A stretch of DNA of 64,000 nucleotides from NCBI RefSeq assembly GCF_964026725.1, contig NZ_OZ034691.1:1-64000 (forward strand), written 5' to 3'. Within the stretch, counting starts at the first letter, position 1; the number at the start of each line of letters is the position of its first letter. The stretch is from Wolbachia endosymbiont (group B) of Germaria angustata. GTDB lineage: Bacteria; Pseudomonadota; Alphaproteobacteria; Rickettsiales; Anaplasmataceae. A model generated the notes under the pieces. That model made no database searches. It saw nothing but the letters and a program-made list of their open reading frames with translations, and was not told the origin of the DNA. Positions 25,052 to 34,247 of this stretch are shown piece after piece. The position numbers and the translations under genes were made by a program.

Positions 25052-25666
25052 ATGAGCTATACAAGAGGACAGTTAAAAGAGGAAAGGCAAGAAAAAAGTA
25101 ACCTAGAAAAGAAAAGTGAATCAAAACTGGAACTAGGATTAGTAATATTAACAGGAGTAGTAGTAGTAACACTAATACTAGGAATGGCAGCTGGTACCGG
25201 GGCTCTTGCAGGTTTAGCTCTAAGTTATGTTAACTTGCCACCTCTCATTGCAGGTGGAATCATTGGTTCTGCAATGTTATTAGTATGCTGTGTAATCAGT
25301 GCTTGTTCTTTCTCAAAAACTACAAATCTCAACGATATACCAGAAGGCATGTCCAAAGAACATGAACAAATTTTGAGAGAATATAGCAACAGCGCTGAAT
25401 ATAAAATTAAAAATTATGCACATACTATCAGTAGTATTGGTGTTTTTTTTGGAGTTGGAGCAGGACTAGTTGCTCTTGGTTTTACATCACCAGCAGCTAT
25501 AGGTGCTTTAACTTTTGTAGTGAGTGTGATTGCTTGTATTCCTTTAAATTTCTTAATTGATAAAGCAATTGAGTGCTTTTTTCCAGAAGGAAATAAACAG
25601 CCAGGTAGCTCAGTTGATAGTGATGTGAAAATTGTTGATGGGGGTGTGTGCAGGAGAGTATTTTAA
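25052..25666 (+). CDS. Uncharacterised membrane protein with two hydrophobic hairpins, 204 aa
   Basis: Not a family I recognise. Layout: a charged N-terminus of about 25 residues (RGQLKEERQEKSNLEKKSES), two hydrophobic helices (about 26-52 and 62-88), a polar middle (NDIPEGMSKEHEQILREYS), two more hydrophobic helices (about 126-145 and 148-170) and a polar tail. The Gly/Ala-rich hairpins resemble those of other Wolbachia-specific membrane proteins in this window. It has its own promoter. The function cannot be read from the sequence. Confidence 0.75.
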   Translation: MSYTRGQLKEERQEKSNLEKKSESKLELGLVILTGVVVVTLILGMAAGTGALAGLALSYVNLPPLIAGGIIGSAMLLVCCVISACSFSKTTNLNDIPEGMSKEHEQILREYSNSAEYKIKNYAHTISSIGVFFGVGAGLVALGFTSPAAIGALTFVVSVIACIPLNFLIDKAIECFFPEGNKQPGSSVDSDVKIVDGGVCRRVF

Positions 25667-25745
25667 GAGACGATAGATAGAAGTTTTTGAAGAGGATTTA
25701 GCCCATTTTTTTGTGTTAAGTATAATTGAATTATCCGCTCAAGTC

Positions 25746-26633
25746 CTAATCCTGCATAGCTAGTTGATTTTTCCATCCAAGAATCATTTTATTAGCTTGC
25801 CTCAATGTTTCAATAGAAGGCAAGTCTTCTGTGCTTAGTGGTAGACGAACAGTTTTGTGTTCTATAAGCCCAATGTCATGCAAGAGTGCTTTAGTAGGTA
25901 TTGGGTTACTGGCGGTAAATAACGCTTCACAAGTCTGTTTCCACACATTTACCTGAGAGTTTTTACTACTCAGACATTGCTTAACATATTCATGTACTAT
26001 ATGTGGCCAAGTGTTAGTAGCAACAGAAACCAGACCAGCCGCACCCTTAGCAGCCATATCGGGTATCATATTATCATCTCCACAAAACACCTCAATATTT
26101 GGAGCAACTTTCTTATACTGAGTTAAAGTATCAACGGTGCCACTTGAATCTTTGATAGCCCAAAATTTTTCGTGGCTGGATAAATTACGTACAGTTTCAG
26201 TGTGAAGACTCACTCCTGCTCTTGATGGAATATTGTAAAGCATTGCTGGCACATGTGCTTTTTCAAGCAGCTTTTCAAACCATAAAGTTTGCCCCATGAT
26301 TCCAGGCTTTGCATAAATGGGAGTTGTCATTAGATAGCCATGAATAGGCATACCCTTGCAAAAATCAAGCCATTCAAGAGTCTGATATAGATTTACTCCT
26401 GGTACACCAATTATAATTTTCGTATTTAATTTTAGCTCACATACAAATTCAACTAAGGTGCGCTTTTCAGAATCAGTAAGTGATAAGCTTTCACCTGTGC
26501 TACCGAGCAACACTACACCATTTTCAGCTTCAGCTTGCATTGTTAGTAAACGCTGCAAGCTTTGGTAATCTATACTATCTCCACTGCAATTAAAAGGAGT
26601 AACACAAGCAGTCCATAAAAATGTAGATTTCAA
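25746..26633 (-). CDS. dapA: 4-hydroxy-tetrahydrodipicolinate synthase
   Basis: Condenses pyruvate and aspartate semialdehyde, the first committed step to meso-diaminopimelate and lysine. 295 residues, standard. Motifs: VVLLGSTGESLSL, YNIPSRAGVSLH with the catalytic tyrosine, Schiff-base lysine in WAIKDSSGTVD, and CGDDNMIPDMAAKGAAGLVS. It follows ssb by 9 bases in a likely operon. With argD (60.5 kb), whose enzyme can also act on the succinyl-DAP intermediate, it suggests that DAP for a minimal peptidoglycan is made; AmiD would act on that material. Confidence 0.96.
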   Translation of the reverse strand: MKSTFLWTACVTPFNCSGDSIDYQSLQRLLTMQAEAENGVVLLGSTGESLSLTDSEKRTLVEFVCELKLNTKIIIGVPGVNLYQTLEWLDFCKGMPIHGYLMTTPIYAKPGIMGQTLWFEKLLEKAHVPAMLYNIPSRAGVSLHTETVRNLSSHEKFWAIKDSSGTVDTLTQYKKVAPNIEVFCGDDNMIPDMAAKGAAGLVSVATNTWPHIVHEYVKQCLSSKNSQVNVWKQTCEALFTASNPIPTKALLHDIGLIEHKTVRLPLSTEDLPSIETLRQANKMILGWKNQLAMQD

Positions 26634-26642
26634 TTGAAGTTA

Positions 26643-27125
26643 TTAAAATGGTATTTCATCATCGATTAGTTCGTCTTTTATATCGTTGTCAAAACTTCCG
26701 TGTTTATCTTTTTGTTCTGTTTCATTTTGTTTGTATTCACTTGGCTTGTAATCAGAGTTTAACATACTGTTTCGTGAATCTAAAAGGGTAAGGGCACTAT
26801 TAAAGTTATATAGCACCACCTCTGTCGTATACCTTTCGCTACCATTTTGGTCAGTCCATTTTCTAGTTCTCAGAGAACCTTCAACATAAACTTTACTACC
26901 TTTGCGCGCAAAATCCTTAACAATTTTTACTAATCCTTCACTAAAAATTACAATATTATGCCATTCTGTCTTTTCAGAGCGCGTACCAGAAAATTTGTCA
27001 GTCCAACTTTTAGATGTGGCTATCGAAAAACTTGCCATCTCTTTTCCATTTTGTGTAGTCCTAATTTCAGGATCTTTTCCTAGATTACCAACTAATATGA
27101 CTTTATTTATAGTACCACTAGACAT
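26643..27125 (-). CDS. ssb: Single-stranded DNA-binding protein
   Basis: Binds and protects ssDNA during replication and repair. 160 residues: an OB fold (NKVILVGNLGKDPEIRTTQN, TEWHNIVIF, GSKVYVEGSLRTRKWTDQNG, RYTTEVV), a short disordered linker and the acidic tail DELIDDEIPF that recruits partner proteins. Normal length. Starts at ATG 27125. The dapA gene follows closely. Confidence 0.97.
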   Translation of the reverse strand: MSSGTINKVILVGNLGKDPEIRTTQNGKEMASFSIATSKSWTDKFSGTRSEKTEWHNIVIFSEGLVKIVKDFARKGSKVYVEGSLRTRKWTDQNGSERYTTEVVLYNFNSALTLLDSRNSMLNSDYKPSEYKQNETEQKDKHGSFDNDIKDELIDDEIPF

Positions 27126-27193
27126 AATTATGCTTTAAAATAAATCTCTTTATTATCTTATGTGAGAGTATTATTGTCAAATTTAATTAAAAA

Positions 27194-27267
27194 CGCGCTT
27201 GGAGGGATTCGAACCCACGACCTTTGCCTCCGGAGGGCAACGCTCTATCCAACTGAGCTACAAGCGC
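27194..27267 (-). tRNA. tRNA-Arg (anticodon CCG)
   Basis: Complete cloverleaf on the minus strand: acceptor GCGCTTG/CAAGCGC, D arm TAGCTCAGTTGGATAGAGC, anticodon arm TTGCC-CTCCGGA-GGCAA with anticodon CCG (reads CGG), T arm with GTTCGAATCC. Discriminator base G; no encoded CCA. 74 bases. Confidence 0.96.
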
Positions 27268-27279
27268 AGATGTATTAGA

Positions 27280-28068
27280 TTATTTAATAGATAAACTATC
27301 TAAATCAAATTTTTGTTCTGGATAAAGCGTAAACATAATACCTCCATGTCCAAAATGTACATTTTTAGAATTGCTTATCCGTTCTTTTGTTATCTTTTGG
27401 TTTACAGCCCATGAAAAAGTTACATAATTTTCAGTTACTGAGTGCACTTTTAAATCCTTAGTATTTATGAACAACTTTCCATTTACCCATATTTTCCATG
27501 TATCGGGGGAAAAGTATAAAATTGAATCTAAACTGACTACTTTACAATTGAAATTTTCTTCCTCTGTAACTTCTGAAGACTGTAAGTTAAACTTTTCCAT
27601 CTCACTAACTATTCTATTAACCTGCTCTTCATCAAAAAAAATGCTTTTTATGCTACCATATTGCGATAAAGTACTCTCTGCTGCCTCTTTTATTATATCG
27701 TCTCGATCTATATAATAATTGTTGATAAAAAAACACTCCTTCGCACGCAAATTTGCTATATCAATGAAGTCATTTATTTCTTGATTTCCAACTTTTAAAA
27801 TACTTTTTAAGTACTTCTTTTCTACAATCATTCCATTATTGGAATGATGACAGACCATTTCATCATTGTCTTGTTTTTCTATATATACACATAAATTTTC
27901 ACTATTTAACCCTAATATTTTATGCTCAATAAAATCTTCATTACTAATATGCTGTTGGCAAGAATATTTTTTACAAATCCCTATATTTTCTACAAGATCT
28001 TCGCAATTGCAATATGCACTAACATTAAAAAATAGCAGCGTAAAAATAAAAAACAACTTTATATTCAT
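27280..28068 (-). CDS. Exported protein, possible GspC/PilP-like third gene of a pilus/T2SS-like cluster
   Basis: 262 residues with an N-terminal signal peptide (MNIKLFFIFTLLFFNVSA) and several cysteines in the first third. The C-terminal part has a beta-rich segment (LDSILYFSPDTWKIWVNGKL, then LKVHSVTENYVTFSWAVN) with the rhythm of the small periplasmic HR/PilP-like domains found in GspC, PilP and MshK, which contact the secretin. Its ATG overlaps the preceding gene's stop by four bases, so it is the third gene of a coupled operon whose first two products look like GspL and GspM. Similarity is by pattern only. It ends just upstream of tRNA-Arg. Confidence 0.6.
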   Translation of the reverse strand: MNIKLFFIFTLLFFNVSAYCNCEDLVENIGICKKYSCQQHISNEDFIEHKILGLNSENLCVYIEKQDNDEMVCHHSNNGMIVEKKYLKSILKVGNQEINDFIDIANLRAKECFFINNYYIDRDDIIKEAAESTLSQYGSIKSIFFDEEQVNRIVSEMEKFNLQSSEVTEEENFNCKVVSLDSILYFSPDTWKIWVNGKLFINTKDLKVHSVTENYVTFSWAVNQKITKERISNSKNVHFGHGGIMFTLYPEQKFDLDSLSIK

Positions 28069-28676
28069 CTACTTAATATGGTATACCAATCAAAAACTAT
28101 ACTAGCTCTCACTATCTCTATCATATTACCACTTAAAATCTGGTTTATAACTTTAGCATCTATATTTCTCTGCTTATTCAAGGTAAGAGATCTGATCATA
28201 ACATAACCAGGAAGATTTGGAATAGACTGTAGAAATAAAAAAATATGCTTATCGCTAATTGAGCTTAAACTTAGAACCACTTGACTTCTTATTACTTTTG
28301 TATGTTCACTTTTATTGTGGAGTTCAGCTTCTTCAGGTATAGAAATTGATATTTCAGGTTCTAACATGTAGTGTTTTTTATATAGCTTGTTAAGCTCAAA
28401 ATTTAAATTTGTAATGTATCTGCTACTATGTAAGTTTGAAGAAGAAATTCTTTTCCATAAATCTAGGTTTTTATTTAGAACGACTTCTTTCTTTTGAATT
28501 TCAATGATCTGTAAATTAATAGAGCGTATTTCCTCAGCTGCAGTTTGATTTTTATTATAAACCTTTTTGTTATAGATAATAAAACACGTTGATAACCCTA
28601 TTAATACAATAGATAACAATAAGTAATATATGCACTGAATTGTAGCTTTTCTTTTTAGTTGAGAGATAGTCATCAA
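28065..28676 (-). CDS. Bitopic inner-membrane protein, GspM/PilO-like topology
   Basis: 203 residues: a short basic cytoplasmic N-terminus, one transmembrane helix (about 13-34), a coiled coil (about 37-75) and a small periplasmic domain with alternating strands and helices (SQVVLSLSSISDKHIFLFLQ, GYVMIRSLTLN). That is the topology of GspM and PilO, where the periplasmic part is a ferredoxin-like fold that pairs with GspL or PilN. It is separated by one base from the upstream gene and overlaps the downstream one by four. I do not recognise it at sequence level; the role is inferred from topology and order. Confidence 0.6.
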   Translation of the reverse strand: MMTISQLKRKATIQCIYYLLLSIVLIGLSTCFIIYNKKVYNKNQTAAEEIRSINLQIIEIQKKEVVLNKNLDLWKRISSSNLHSSRYITNLNFELNKLYKKHYMLEPEISISIPEEAELHNKSEHTKVIRSQVVLSLSSISDKHIFLFLQSIPNLPGYVMIRSLTLNKQRNIDAKVINQILSGNMIEIVRASIVFDWYTILSR

Positions 28677-28677
28677 T

Positions 28678-30138
28678 CTACATTGCCTCTCCTATTTCAA
28701 CATCAATAGATAGATTTTTCTCTTTAGTAGTAGGTAAGCTAGAAATACTAATATCATGAGTACGGAAATTATCGTTTAAATTTTTCTGTAGTTTCTTGTA
28801 TTGATAAGAAATGTCTTTACCAGATTGAAAATTAAACCTTAAAGTTGTGGTAATATAACTTTTTGCCTCATTATAATTCCACTCAAATAATTGAAGCTCT
28901 ACATCTGGTACTTTTAGCTTTTCTACATACTTAACTTGTGTGAGAGGAGAGTACTCTATTTTTGATAAAATATTATTGATATTAATAAAATCGTAAACTT
29001 CATCTATCTTTTTTACATTATAGCTTTGGCTAAGTTTTATTAGTTTGTTATTTAAAGCACTCCGCTTTGCAGATAAATTATCAGCAACATTAAAATTTGA
29101 ATATAAATTTCGCAAACAAAAGGCGTTAATTACAACTAAAACCAAGAGTAGGTATAGAAAAATTTGAGGAGAATTTAAATAAAGATAATTAAATAGATAA
29201 AATTCTTTAGTTTCTTTTGTGTTAAAAATATTTATTGGCTTATTCTTAAAGCTATGGAACAAAATTGTAGTATCACAAAAGCTATCTTTTTCGCATATAG
29301 CTAATTCTGCTACCAATAGTTTACCTAGCTCATATGGAGTCAATATGTTCACACTATTCTCTGAAAAATTTATAACTGATAAACTAGATTTAATAGCTTC
29401 TGATACTATGATGCAAAGGTCGATAGGGTCATTTTTTTCAAATCCAAACTTAGTTAAAGATTGAATTGTATTTTTCACTTCCTGATATATTTCACCAGCA
29501 ATGATTCCTGGTAAATTATCATTAGTAAATGGTATTAAACGTGTAAATATCATTTTGTTCTCTTTAAGAACCACTTGTCTATAGCCACCTGTTTTAGTTG
29601 CAGCAACTATAATTTTCCAGTTACTAGGATCTTTGTGTAGAATCTTTTTTGCTATACTGACTAGTTCTATAGGAAACATTAATATTCCTTTAAAGTTAGA
29701 GCCTATTTCAACAAACACGTCCAACCAATATTCTATTAAATGATTTGCTTTTGATGAAACAAATAGATACCACCAGTTTTGATTAAATTTATTCGGCTTT
29801 TCGACCAAGAGAATAGAATTTATATCGTTATTATGAGCAAAATGCTCTACTTTTGTTTTTGCTGATAGATAAGCACTAATCCTATTTACTCTTGGGATAG
29901 ACTGTAGCAAATAGTTCTGATCAGTGTGATTGAGAACCAGATATAAGGGTGCTTTTTTATCTGATGAGAGACATGAAATTAAGTCAGAAACAGCTTTATT
30001 ATTTTTGTCCTTAGCAAAATATCTTTTATTTAAAGTATCATTTTTAAAATATAGTAACATTGTGCCTTCTTTTCCTATAGAAAGCATAAACTTACTTTTG
30101 GGTTTTGACCCAAACATATTAACAAAGTGTATACTCAT
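28678..30138 (-). CDS. Bitopic protein with GspL-like (PilM-PilN fusion) topology
   Basis: 486 residues. The cytoplasmic N-terminal 320 residues resemble a degenerate actin-like (ASKHA) domain in layout: an opening strand-turn (FMLSIGKEGTMLLYFK), a central segment IIVAATKTGGYRQVVLKENK, and a late helical stretch. One transmembrane helix follows at about 324-342 (IFLYLLLVLVVINAF), then a coiled-coil region and a periplasmic domain with a ferredoxin-like strand pattern (TTTLRFNFQ, ISISSL, LSIDVEIG). This order is that of GspL or a PilM-PilN fusion, the protein linking the cytoplasmic ATPase to the periplasmic platform. First gene of three. Inferred; no diagnostic motif. Confidence 0.6.
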   Translation of the reverse strand: MSIHFVNMFGSKPKSKFMLSIGKEGTMLLYFKNDTLNKRYFAKDKNNKAVSDLISCLSSDKKAPLYLVLNHTDQNYLLQSIPRVNRISAYLSAKTKVEHFAHNNDINSILLVEKPNKFNQNWWYLFVSSKANHLIEYWLDVFVEIGSNFKGILMFPIELVSIAKKILHKDPSNWKIIVAATKTGGYRQVVLKENKMIFTRLIPFTNDNLPGIIAGEIYQEVKNTIQSLTKFGFEKNDPIDLCIIVSEAIKSSLSVINFSENSVNILTPYELGKLLVAELAICEKDSFCDTTILFHSFKNKPINIFNTKETKEFYLFNYLYLNSPQIFLYLLLVLVVINAFCLRNLYSNFNVADNLSAKRSALNNKLIKLSQSYNVKKIDEVYDFININNILSKIEYSPLTQVKYVEKLKVPDVELQLFEWNYNEAKSYITTTLRFNFQSGKDISYQYKKLQKNLNDNFRTHDISISSLPTTKEKNLSIDVEIGEAM

Positions 30139-30387
30139 CTAGAATTAAAAAGGTAATTTATTGAAATTCATTAAACATTAGATGACAATATTACTTATAT
30201 TATAAGTTTTTGATAAAATTAGTAGTAATATTAACCCTTTTGTATGATGAAGGTTTTTTATATTTGTGCTAGACACAACTTAACCTGACAAACGAGGATT
30301 AATCATATCTCAGCTTGATATTTTATTCTCCAACAGACTGAAAATTGAATTGAGCTAAAGACTTGATTTGACGCACGTTGTTGCACA

Positions 30388-31314
30388 TTACCATTTAGTA
30401 TACTTGAACTGAACATTTTCAGTGAATCCATCTGGCATGACTGAAACTTTTGTATTCATATTTATTTTTAAGTAATTTACTAGCTCATCAACTAATATAT
30501 CAGGAGCAGAAGCACCTGCAGTAATTCCTATTTTTTCTGCGCCCTGCAACCAATTTTTGTTCATACATTTATAATTATCAATCAAATAGGCTCTTTTTCC
30601 TGTGGAAATGCACAGGTCTAATAAACGGTTTGAATTTGAACTGTTTTTGCTTCCTACAATTAACACTACGTCTGTAATTTTAGCCAATTTTTTAACAGCG
30701 TTCTGCCTATTTTGTGTTGCATAGCATATATCTTTTAAGTCGGGGCCTGTAATGCTTGGAAATCTGAGCTTCAGTGTAGCAATAATTTCTTTGGTATCGT
30801 CAATACTTAACGTGGTTTGTGTTACATAAGATAAATTATCTGGATCTTTGATTTGTAAATTGTATACGTCTTGCATAGTTTGCACTAGAGATATAGGATT
30901 ACTTACTCTTCCTATAATTCCTTTAACTTCTGGATGATTTTCATGTCCAATTAGAATTAATTCTTTACCACTATCCTCATACCTTTTTGCCTCTTTATGT
31001 ACTTTGCTAACTAATGGACATGTTGCATCAATCACTTGAATCCCCTTTCTTTTTGCTTCATCCTCTATACTTTTCGACACTCCATGTGCGCTAAAGATCA
31101 ATATTCCTCTATTGTCTTTAATGTCTTCTATGCTGCTTACAAAAACCACTCCTTGTTTCTTGAAGTCCTCTACTATATACTTATTATGAACGATTTCGTG
31201 TAGTACATAAACTTGGCGTTCGTTTTTGTATTTCTCTAAAGTAATTGCTAATATGTCTACAGCTCTTTTAACCCCTGCGCAGAAACCGCGTGGTTCAGCT
31301 AAGATAATCTCCAT
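30388..31314 (-). CDS. ispH: 4-hydroxy-3-methylbut-2-enyl diphosphate reductase
   Basis: Last step of the MEP isoprenoid pathway, giving IPP and DMAPP; a [4Fe-4S] enzyme. 308 residues. The cluster cysteines are in [29 protein letters not shown] and [13 protein letters not shown]; the substrate histidines are in [14 protein letters not shown] and [18 protein letters not shown] and the [12 protein letters not shown] ending are also present. It depends on the Fe-S assembly genes in the window. Normal length. Secure. Confidence 0.97.
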   Translation of the reverse strand: MEIILAEPRGFCAGVKRAVDILAITLEKYKNERQVYVLHEIVHNKYIVEDFKKQGVVFVSSIEDIKDNRGILIFSAHGVSKSIEDEAKRKGIQVIDATCPLVSKVHKEAKRYEDSGKELILIGHENHPEVKGIIGRVSNPISLVQTMQDVYNLQIKDPDNLSYVTQTTLSIDDTKEIIATLKLRFPSITGPDLKDICYATQNRQNAVKKLAKITDVVLIVGSKNSSNSNRLLDLCISTGKRAYLIDNYKCMNKNWLQGAEKIGITAGASAPDILVDELVNYLKINMNTKVSVMPDGFTENVQFKYTKW

Positions 31315-31372
31315 TTTTTAAGTAAGTATGTAAACATTGCTAAAAAGTAAGCTCCGCTCACTATGTTTCATA

Positions 31373-31681
31373 TCATGACTGCTTTACTATAATTTCAAAT
31401 TTATCACTACCAAGACTCTTGTTAATATACCAGGAACCGTCATCTTTAATTGTAAATTCAGGACTCTTGAGGTCTCTTTTTATTGTCTTTCCATCTTGGC
31501 CATCCATAGCAATATGGATATCGAATGTAACGATGTCTAGATTTATTGTAGCTTTTTTCCCACTGTATGAATTTAGACTAAACTTGCCCAACATGACATC
31601 ATTAATACTCACTTCTCCTGCATAAGTATCACACTGACCATCTACACAACACTCACTTTCAATATAAAAAAGGTCTGACAT
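31373..31681 (-). CDS. Uncharacterised small beta-rich protein, 102 aa
   Basis: No family recognised. There is no signal peptide or membrane helix. The alternating hydrophobic/polar pattern (KATINLDIVTFDIHIAMDGQ, DKFEIIVKQS) suggests a compact beta sandwich. The N-terminus has two close cysteines (SECCVDGQC). It lies 58 bases upstream of ispH on the same strand. Coding-like composition supports a real gene; function unknown. Confidence 0.6.
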   Translation of the reverse strand: MSDLFYIESECCVDGQCDTYAGEVSINDVMLGKFSLNSYSGKKATINLDIVTFDIHIAMDGQDGKTIKRDLKSPEFTIKDDGSWYINKSLGSDKFEIIVKQS

Positions 31682-31812
31682 ATTTACATCTATAAAAAAA
31701 AAGAACTAAACTTACATACTAAATATAACTTACCATTAATAAGCAATTACAGATTACTTTGGCTACAACAATAATGCAACTGGAAGTATAACATAATTAA
31801 TTGTATAAGAAA

Positions 31813-32565
31813 CTACACTTTAGAGAAATGGTTGTTTGGTTTTTTTATTAATTTTTTTACCATACTGTCAATCATGTGTTTTATTCCTTGATATACAGAG
31901 TGTATACTTTCATCACTACGCATATAAGCAGAGCAGGAAAATATATTATGCTTTTCGTCTTCTATTGATAGCTTTGTATCGCATGTTATATGTTCGCCGC
32001 CGAGCTTCTCTATCAACTGGTCTTTGTCGTCTCCTATAGTTACCTTAATCTTACTTTCTTCTTTACCTATCTTGCTACTTAAAATTAAAACAATAATGGC
32101 TGGAGATATACATATAGTTCCTATTGGCTTTTTTGCAACAAAGAACTCTGAGACTAATCTTTCAAACTCAGGCATTACTGTTTTATTTTCAGCTAAGTCA
32201 GATAAATTTTTCGCAACTCCATATCCACCAGGTACGACTAGCATGTCAAAATTTTCAGCTTTAGCTTCTCTTAAATCATTTATCTCACCTCTTGCAATTC
32301 TTGCTGCTTCTACAAGTACACTCCTTTTTTCTTTTACTTCTTCTTTTGTTTTGTGGTTCATAACTTGTGTGATATCAACATCAGGAGCAAAACATGTGAC
32401 TTCAACTTCCTGCTGATCAAGCACAAGCAGAGTTAAGACCGCTTCTCTCACCTCTGTGCCGTCGAGGTGGCCGCATCCTGATAAAACCACAGCGGCTCTT
32501 AATTTTTTCTCACCCATAAAATACCTTGATTTCATATAATCTAGGTATTGTAATACAAATTCCAT
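31813..32565 (-). CDS. elbB: Glyoxalase III-like ElbB/ES1 family protein (DJ-1/PfpI superfamily)
   Basis: 250 residues of the DJ-1/PfpI superfamily, ElbB branch: AAVVLSGCGHLDGTEVREAV at the N-terminus, TCFAPDVDITQVMNH, MLVVPGGYGVAKNLSDLA, and the nucleophile cysteine in GTICISPA. E. coli ElbB was named for an effect on lycopene production and has weak glyoxalase activity. It sits close to ispH here, an interesting association given its name, although the reaction is unsettled. Typical ElbB proteins are about 217 residues; the excess is at both ends. Confidence 0.88.
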   Translation of the reverse strand: MEFVLQYLDYMKSRYFMGEKKLRAAVVLSGCGHLDGTEVREAVLTLLVLDQQEVEVTCFAPDVDITQVMNHKTKEEVKEKRSVLVEAARIARGEINDLREAKAENFDMLVVPGGYGVAKNLSDLAENKTVMPEFERLVSEFFVAKKPIGTICISPAIIVLILSSKIGKEESKIKVTIGDDKDQLIEKLGGEHITCDTKLSIEDEKHNIFSCSAYMRSDESIHSVYQGIKHMIDSMVKKLIKKPNNHFSKV

Positions 32566-32645
32566 ATTTGGAAAGGAGTAATTATTTTATGTCAATTATT
32601 ATATAATTAATAATTAGGCATATTTATAATTGATAGGAATTGAAT

Positions 32646-33363
32646 ATGGTACAAGGTGGTACAACAAATCCAACCAATTCGGACGAGTTCATTGAAAATG
32701 TAGTAAGATATATTAGTGGAAAAAAAAGATTTGTTGCAAGTATTCGAGACTCTATTACAAGCAAATGAATTTATAAAAGAAGGTGAAATTTTTAATGAAT
32801 CAACCATCAAATATGTGTCTGAATTGCTGATTCAAAAACAAGATCTTTTGAAGGACACAATGGATATTGTAAAGGAGCATCTTGAGAAAGACGATAATCA
32901 ATTAAAAATACTTCTTAAACAAGTAAATAAAGTAGAAGGCATGGAGAAAGAGCTTGAAACTTTAGGCAATCAACTGTTAGCTCAAGGATTGATAAGTGGA
33001 GCAGCAGTGACAACACTAACAGGTGCACTAGCAGGTTTATTAACAGTAGGAGGAGTGACCGGTGCATTAATTATTGGTGGAGCAGCATTAGTAGGGTTTG
33101 TAGCACTAGTTGCTATAGTTGCTATTGGTTATGCTATATATCAGAATAGAAGTGAGATAAAAAAAGGAGCGATTGAAGCAGGAAAAGCAGTGAAAAGTTT
33201 TGTGAAAAATGTGATCAATAAATTACCTACAATTCAAGCAAGAGAGAATAATTTTGATAAGTTCAAAAAGGACTTGTCTGAGCGTATTATAGCAACTAGT
33301 AAGGCACAAAAGCGAGAAGAAGCTGGAGAAGATGAAACTAAAGACAATCTTCTGATATGCTAG
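32646..33363 (+). CDS. Membrane-hairpin protein gene frameshifted at an A8 run
   Basis: ATG 32646 has a good ribosome-binding site (AGGA, 7 bases upstream) and opens MVQGGTTNPTNSDEFIENVV, but the frame fails soon after a run of eight A at 32720-32727. The main frame (GTG 32716 to 33363, no ribosome-binding site) continues DLLQVFETLLQANEFIKEG. Seven A would join the two as ...RYISGKKDLLQVF. The combined product is about 238 residues: helical N-terminus, a Gly/Ala-rich double hydrophobic segment around residues 117-165 and a charged tail. No family recognised; it resembles the other hairpin proteins nearby. Either decayed or expressed by slippage. Confidence 0.6.
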
Positions 33364-33686
33364 AAGTGGTAAAAATGCTTCAAAATGAAGTGAAGCAATC
33401 GGCTATAAAGAAGTTGGTAGAAGAAGGAGTTATTAAGAATTTTTCAAAAGATGATATGACCAGACTTCTGAAAAAAGGTCTTAGTACTCATCTAAGTGAT
33501 CAAAAAGCACTTAATGATCTTATACATAAATTTCAACCTGAAATTATGGCAATTGGTAATAATAAAATAGAGAAAGTGGAAAAAATAGTTGATGATAAAG
33601 TTAAAGGAATGAAGCCGCCAGCTCCTCAATTAGATAGTCCAAATTCTGAACAAGTGAGTGAAAAAGGAATCACAAGAATGAGTTGA
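33357..33686 (+). CDS. Helical protein or continuation of the preceding broken gene, 109 aa
   Basis: Overlaps the end of the previous frame by seven bases (ATGCTAG) with no ribosome-binding site. Mostly helical and charged (LQNEVKQSAIKKLVEEGVIK, IEKVEKIVDDKVKG). A third frame, back in register with the first gene, continues beyond its stop for about 40 codons (33685-33804, containing DAFEEHFDAKMYLSILFCHP). So 32646-33804 reads like one longer ancestral gene cut by several frameshifts. It could also be a separately translated, coupled gene. Confidence 0.45.
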   Translation: MLEVVKMLQNEVKQSAIKKLVEEGVIKNFSKDDMTRLLKKGLSTHLSDQKALNDLIHKFQPEIMAIGNNKIEKVEKIVDDKVKGMKPPAPQLDSPNSEQVSEKGITRMS

Positions 33687-34247
33687 TGCATTTGAAGAGC
33701 ATTTTGATGCAAAAATGTATCTGTCTATCTTATTTTGTCACCCTGCTAAGCGGACACAAAAAATTACTTCCGCATATTTTCAATCTCATTATAATTACAA
33801 ATAGAGATATTTTAAGAGCTCAAAATCTATCTTTAGTCTGCAGACTTTTTAACCAAACTTATTAAAAATGTATTCTTCAGTGTATATCTGTCGTATGTGC
33901 ACTGCATTTTTTTCTAATCTTTTTTACAGGGGGATTTTATGTCCAGAATTCCAGATATTTGACCTTTACTTTAGCTAATAAAAACCAACTGGTACCTGCG
34001 GTTTTTATAGCTACGTTTCTTAAACAAGTTTCAAATGAATAGATTTCTTGCATAACTGGAATTCAAAAGTTGATGTCATTCTAGCGCTTGACTCTAGAAT
34101 CCAGTCCTTTTGTGCAAAAAACGTTGTAAAGTAACTTAGTTGGATCCCAGTGTCAGCTACTCTGATGACAAGAAAGGGAGTACAGGTTTCAATATTTGCA
34201 TGCATCTGAACAGATAAGCAATTACTATCAGAAAGAGGGAGACTATG
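33687..34247. other. Intergenic region: gene remnant, hairpin and palindromic repeat
   Basis: The first 118 bases hold the 40-codon remnant described for the preceding gene. At about 33976-34013 there is a hairpin CTAATAAAAACC...GGTTTTTATAG that could be a terminator. From 34072 the region is the left copy of the 143-base inverted repeat. No RNA gene seen. Confidence 0.5.
34072..34214. repeat. Left copy of a 143-base inverted repeat (palindromic element family)
   Basis: Reverse complement of 36847-36989 with only a handful of differences, mainly in the terminal palindrome (GTCATTCTAGCGCTTGACTC here against the consensus ATCCCAGTGTCAAGCACTGG there). Shared core includes TGCATGCAAATATTGAAACC and ACAACGTTTTTTG in the other orientation. 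It carries the Wolbachia element motif GGATCCCAGTGTCAGCTACT. Confidence 0.85.
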
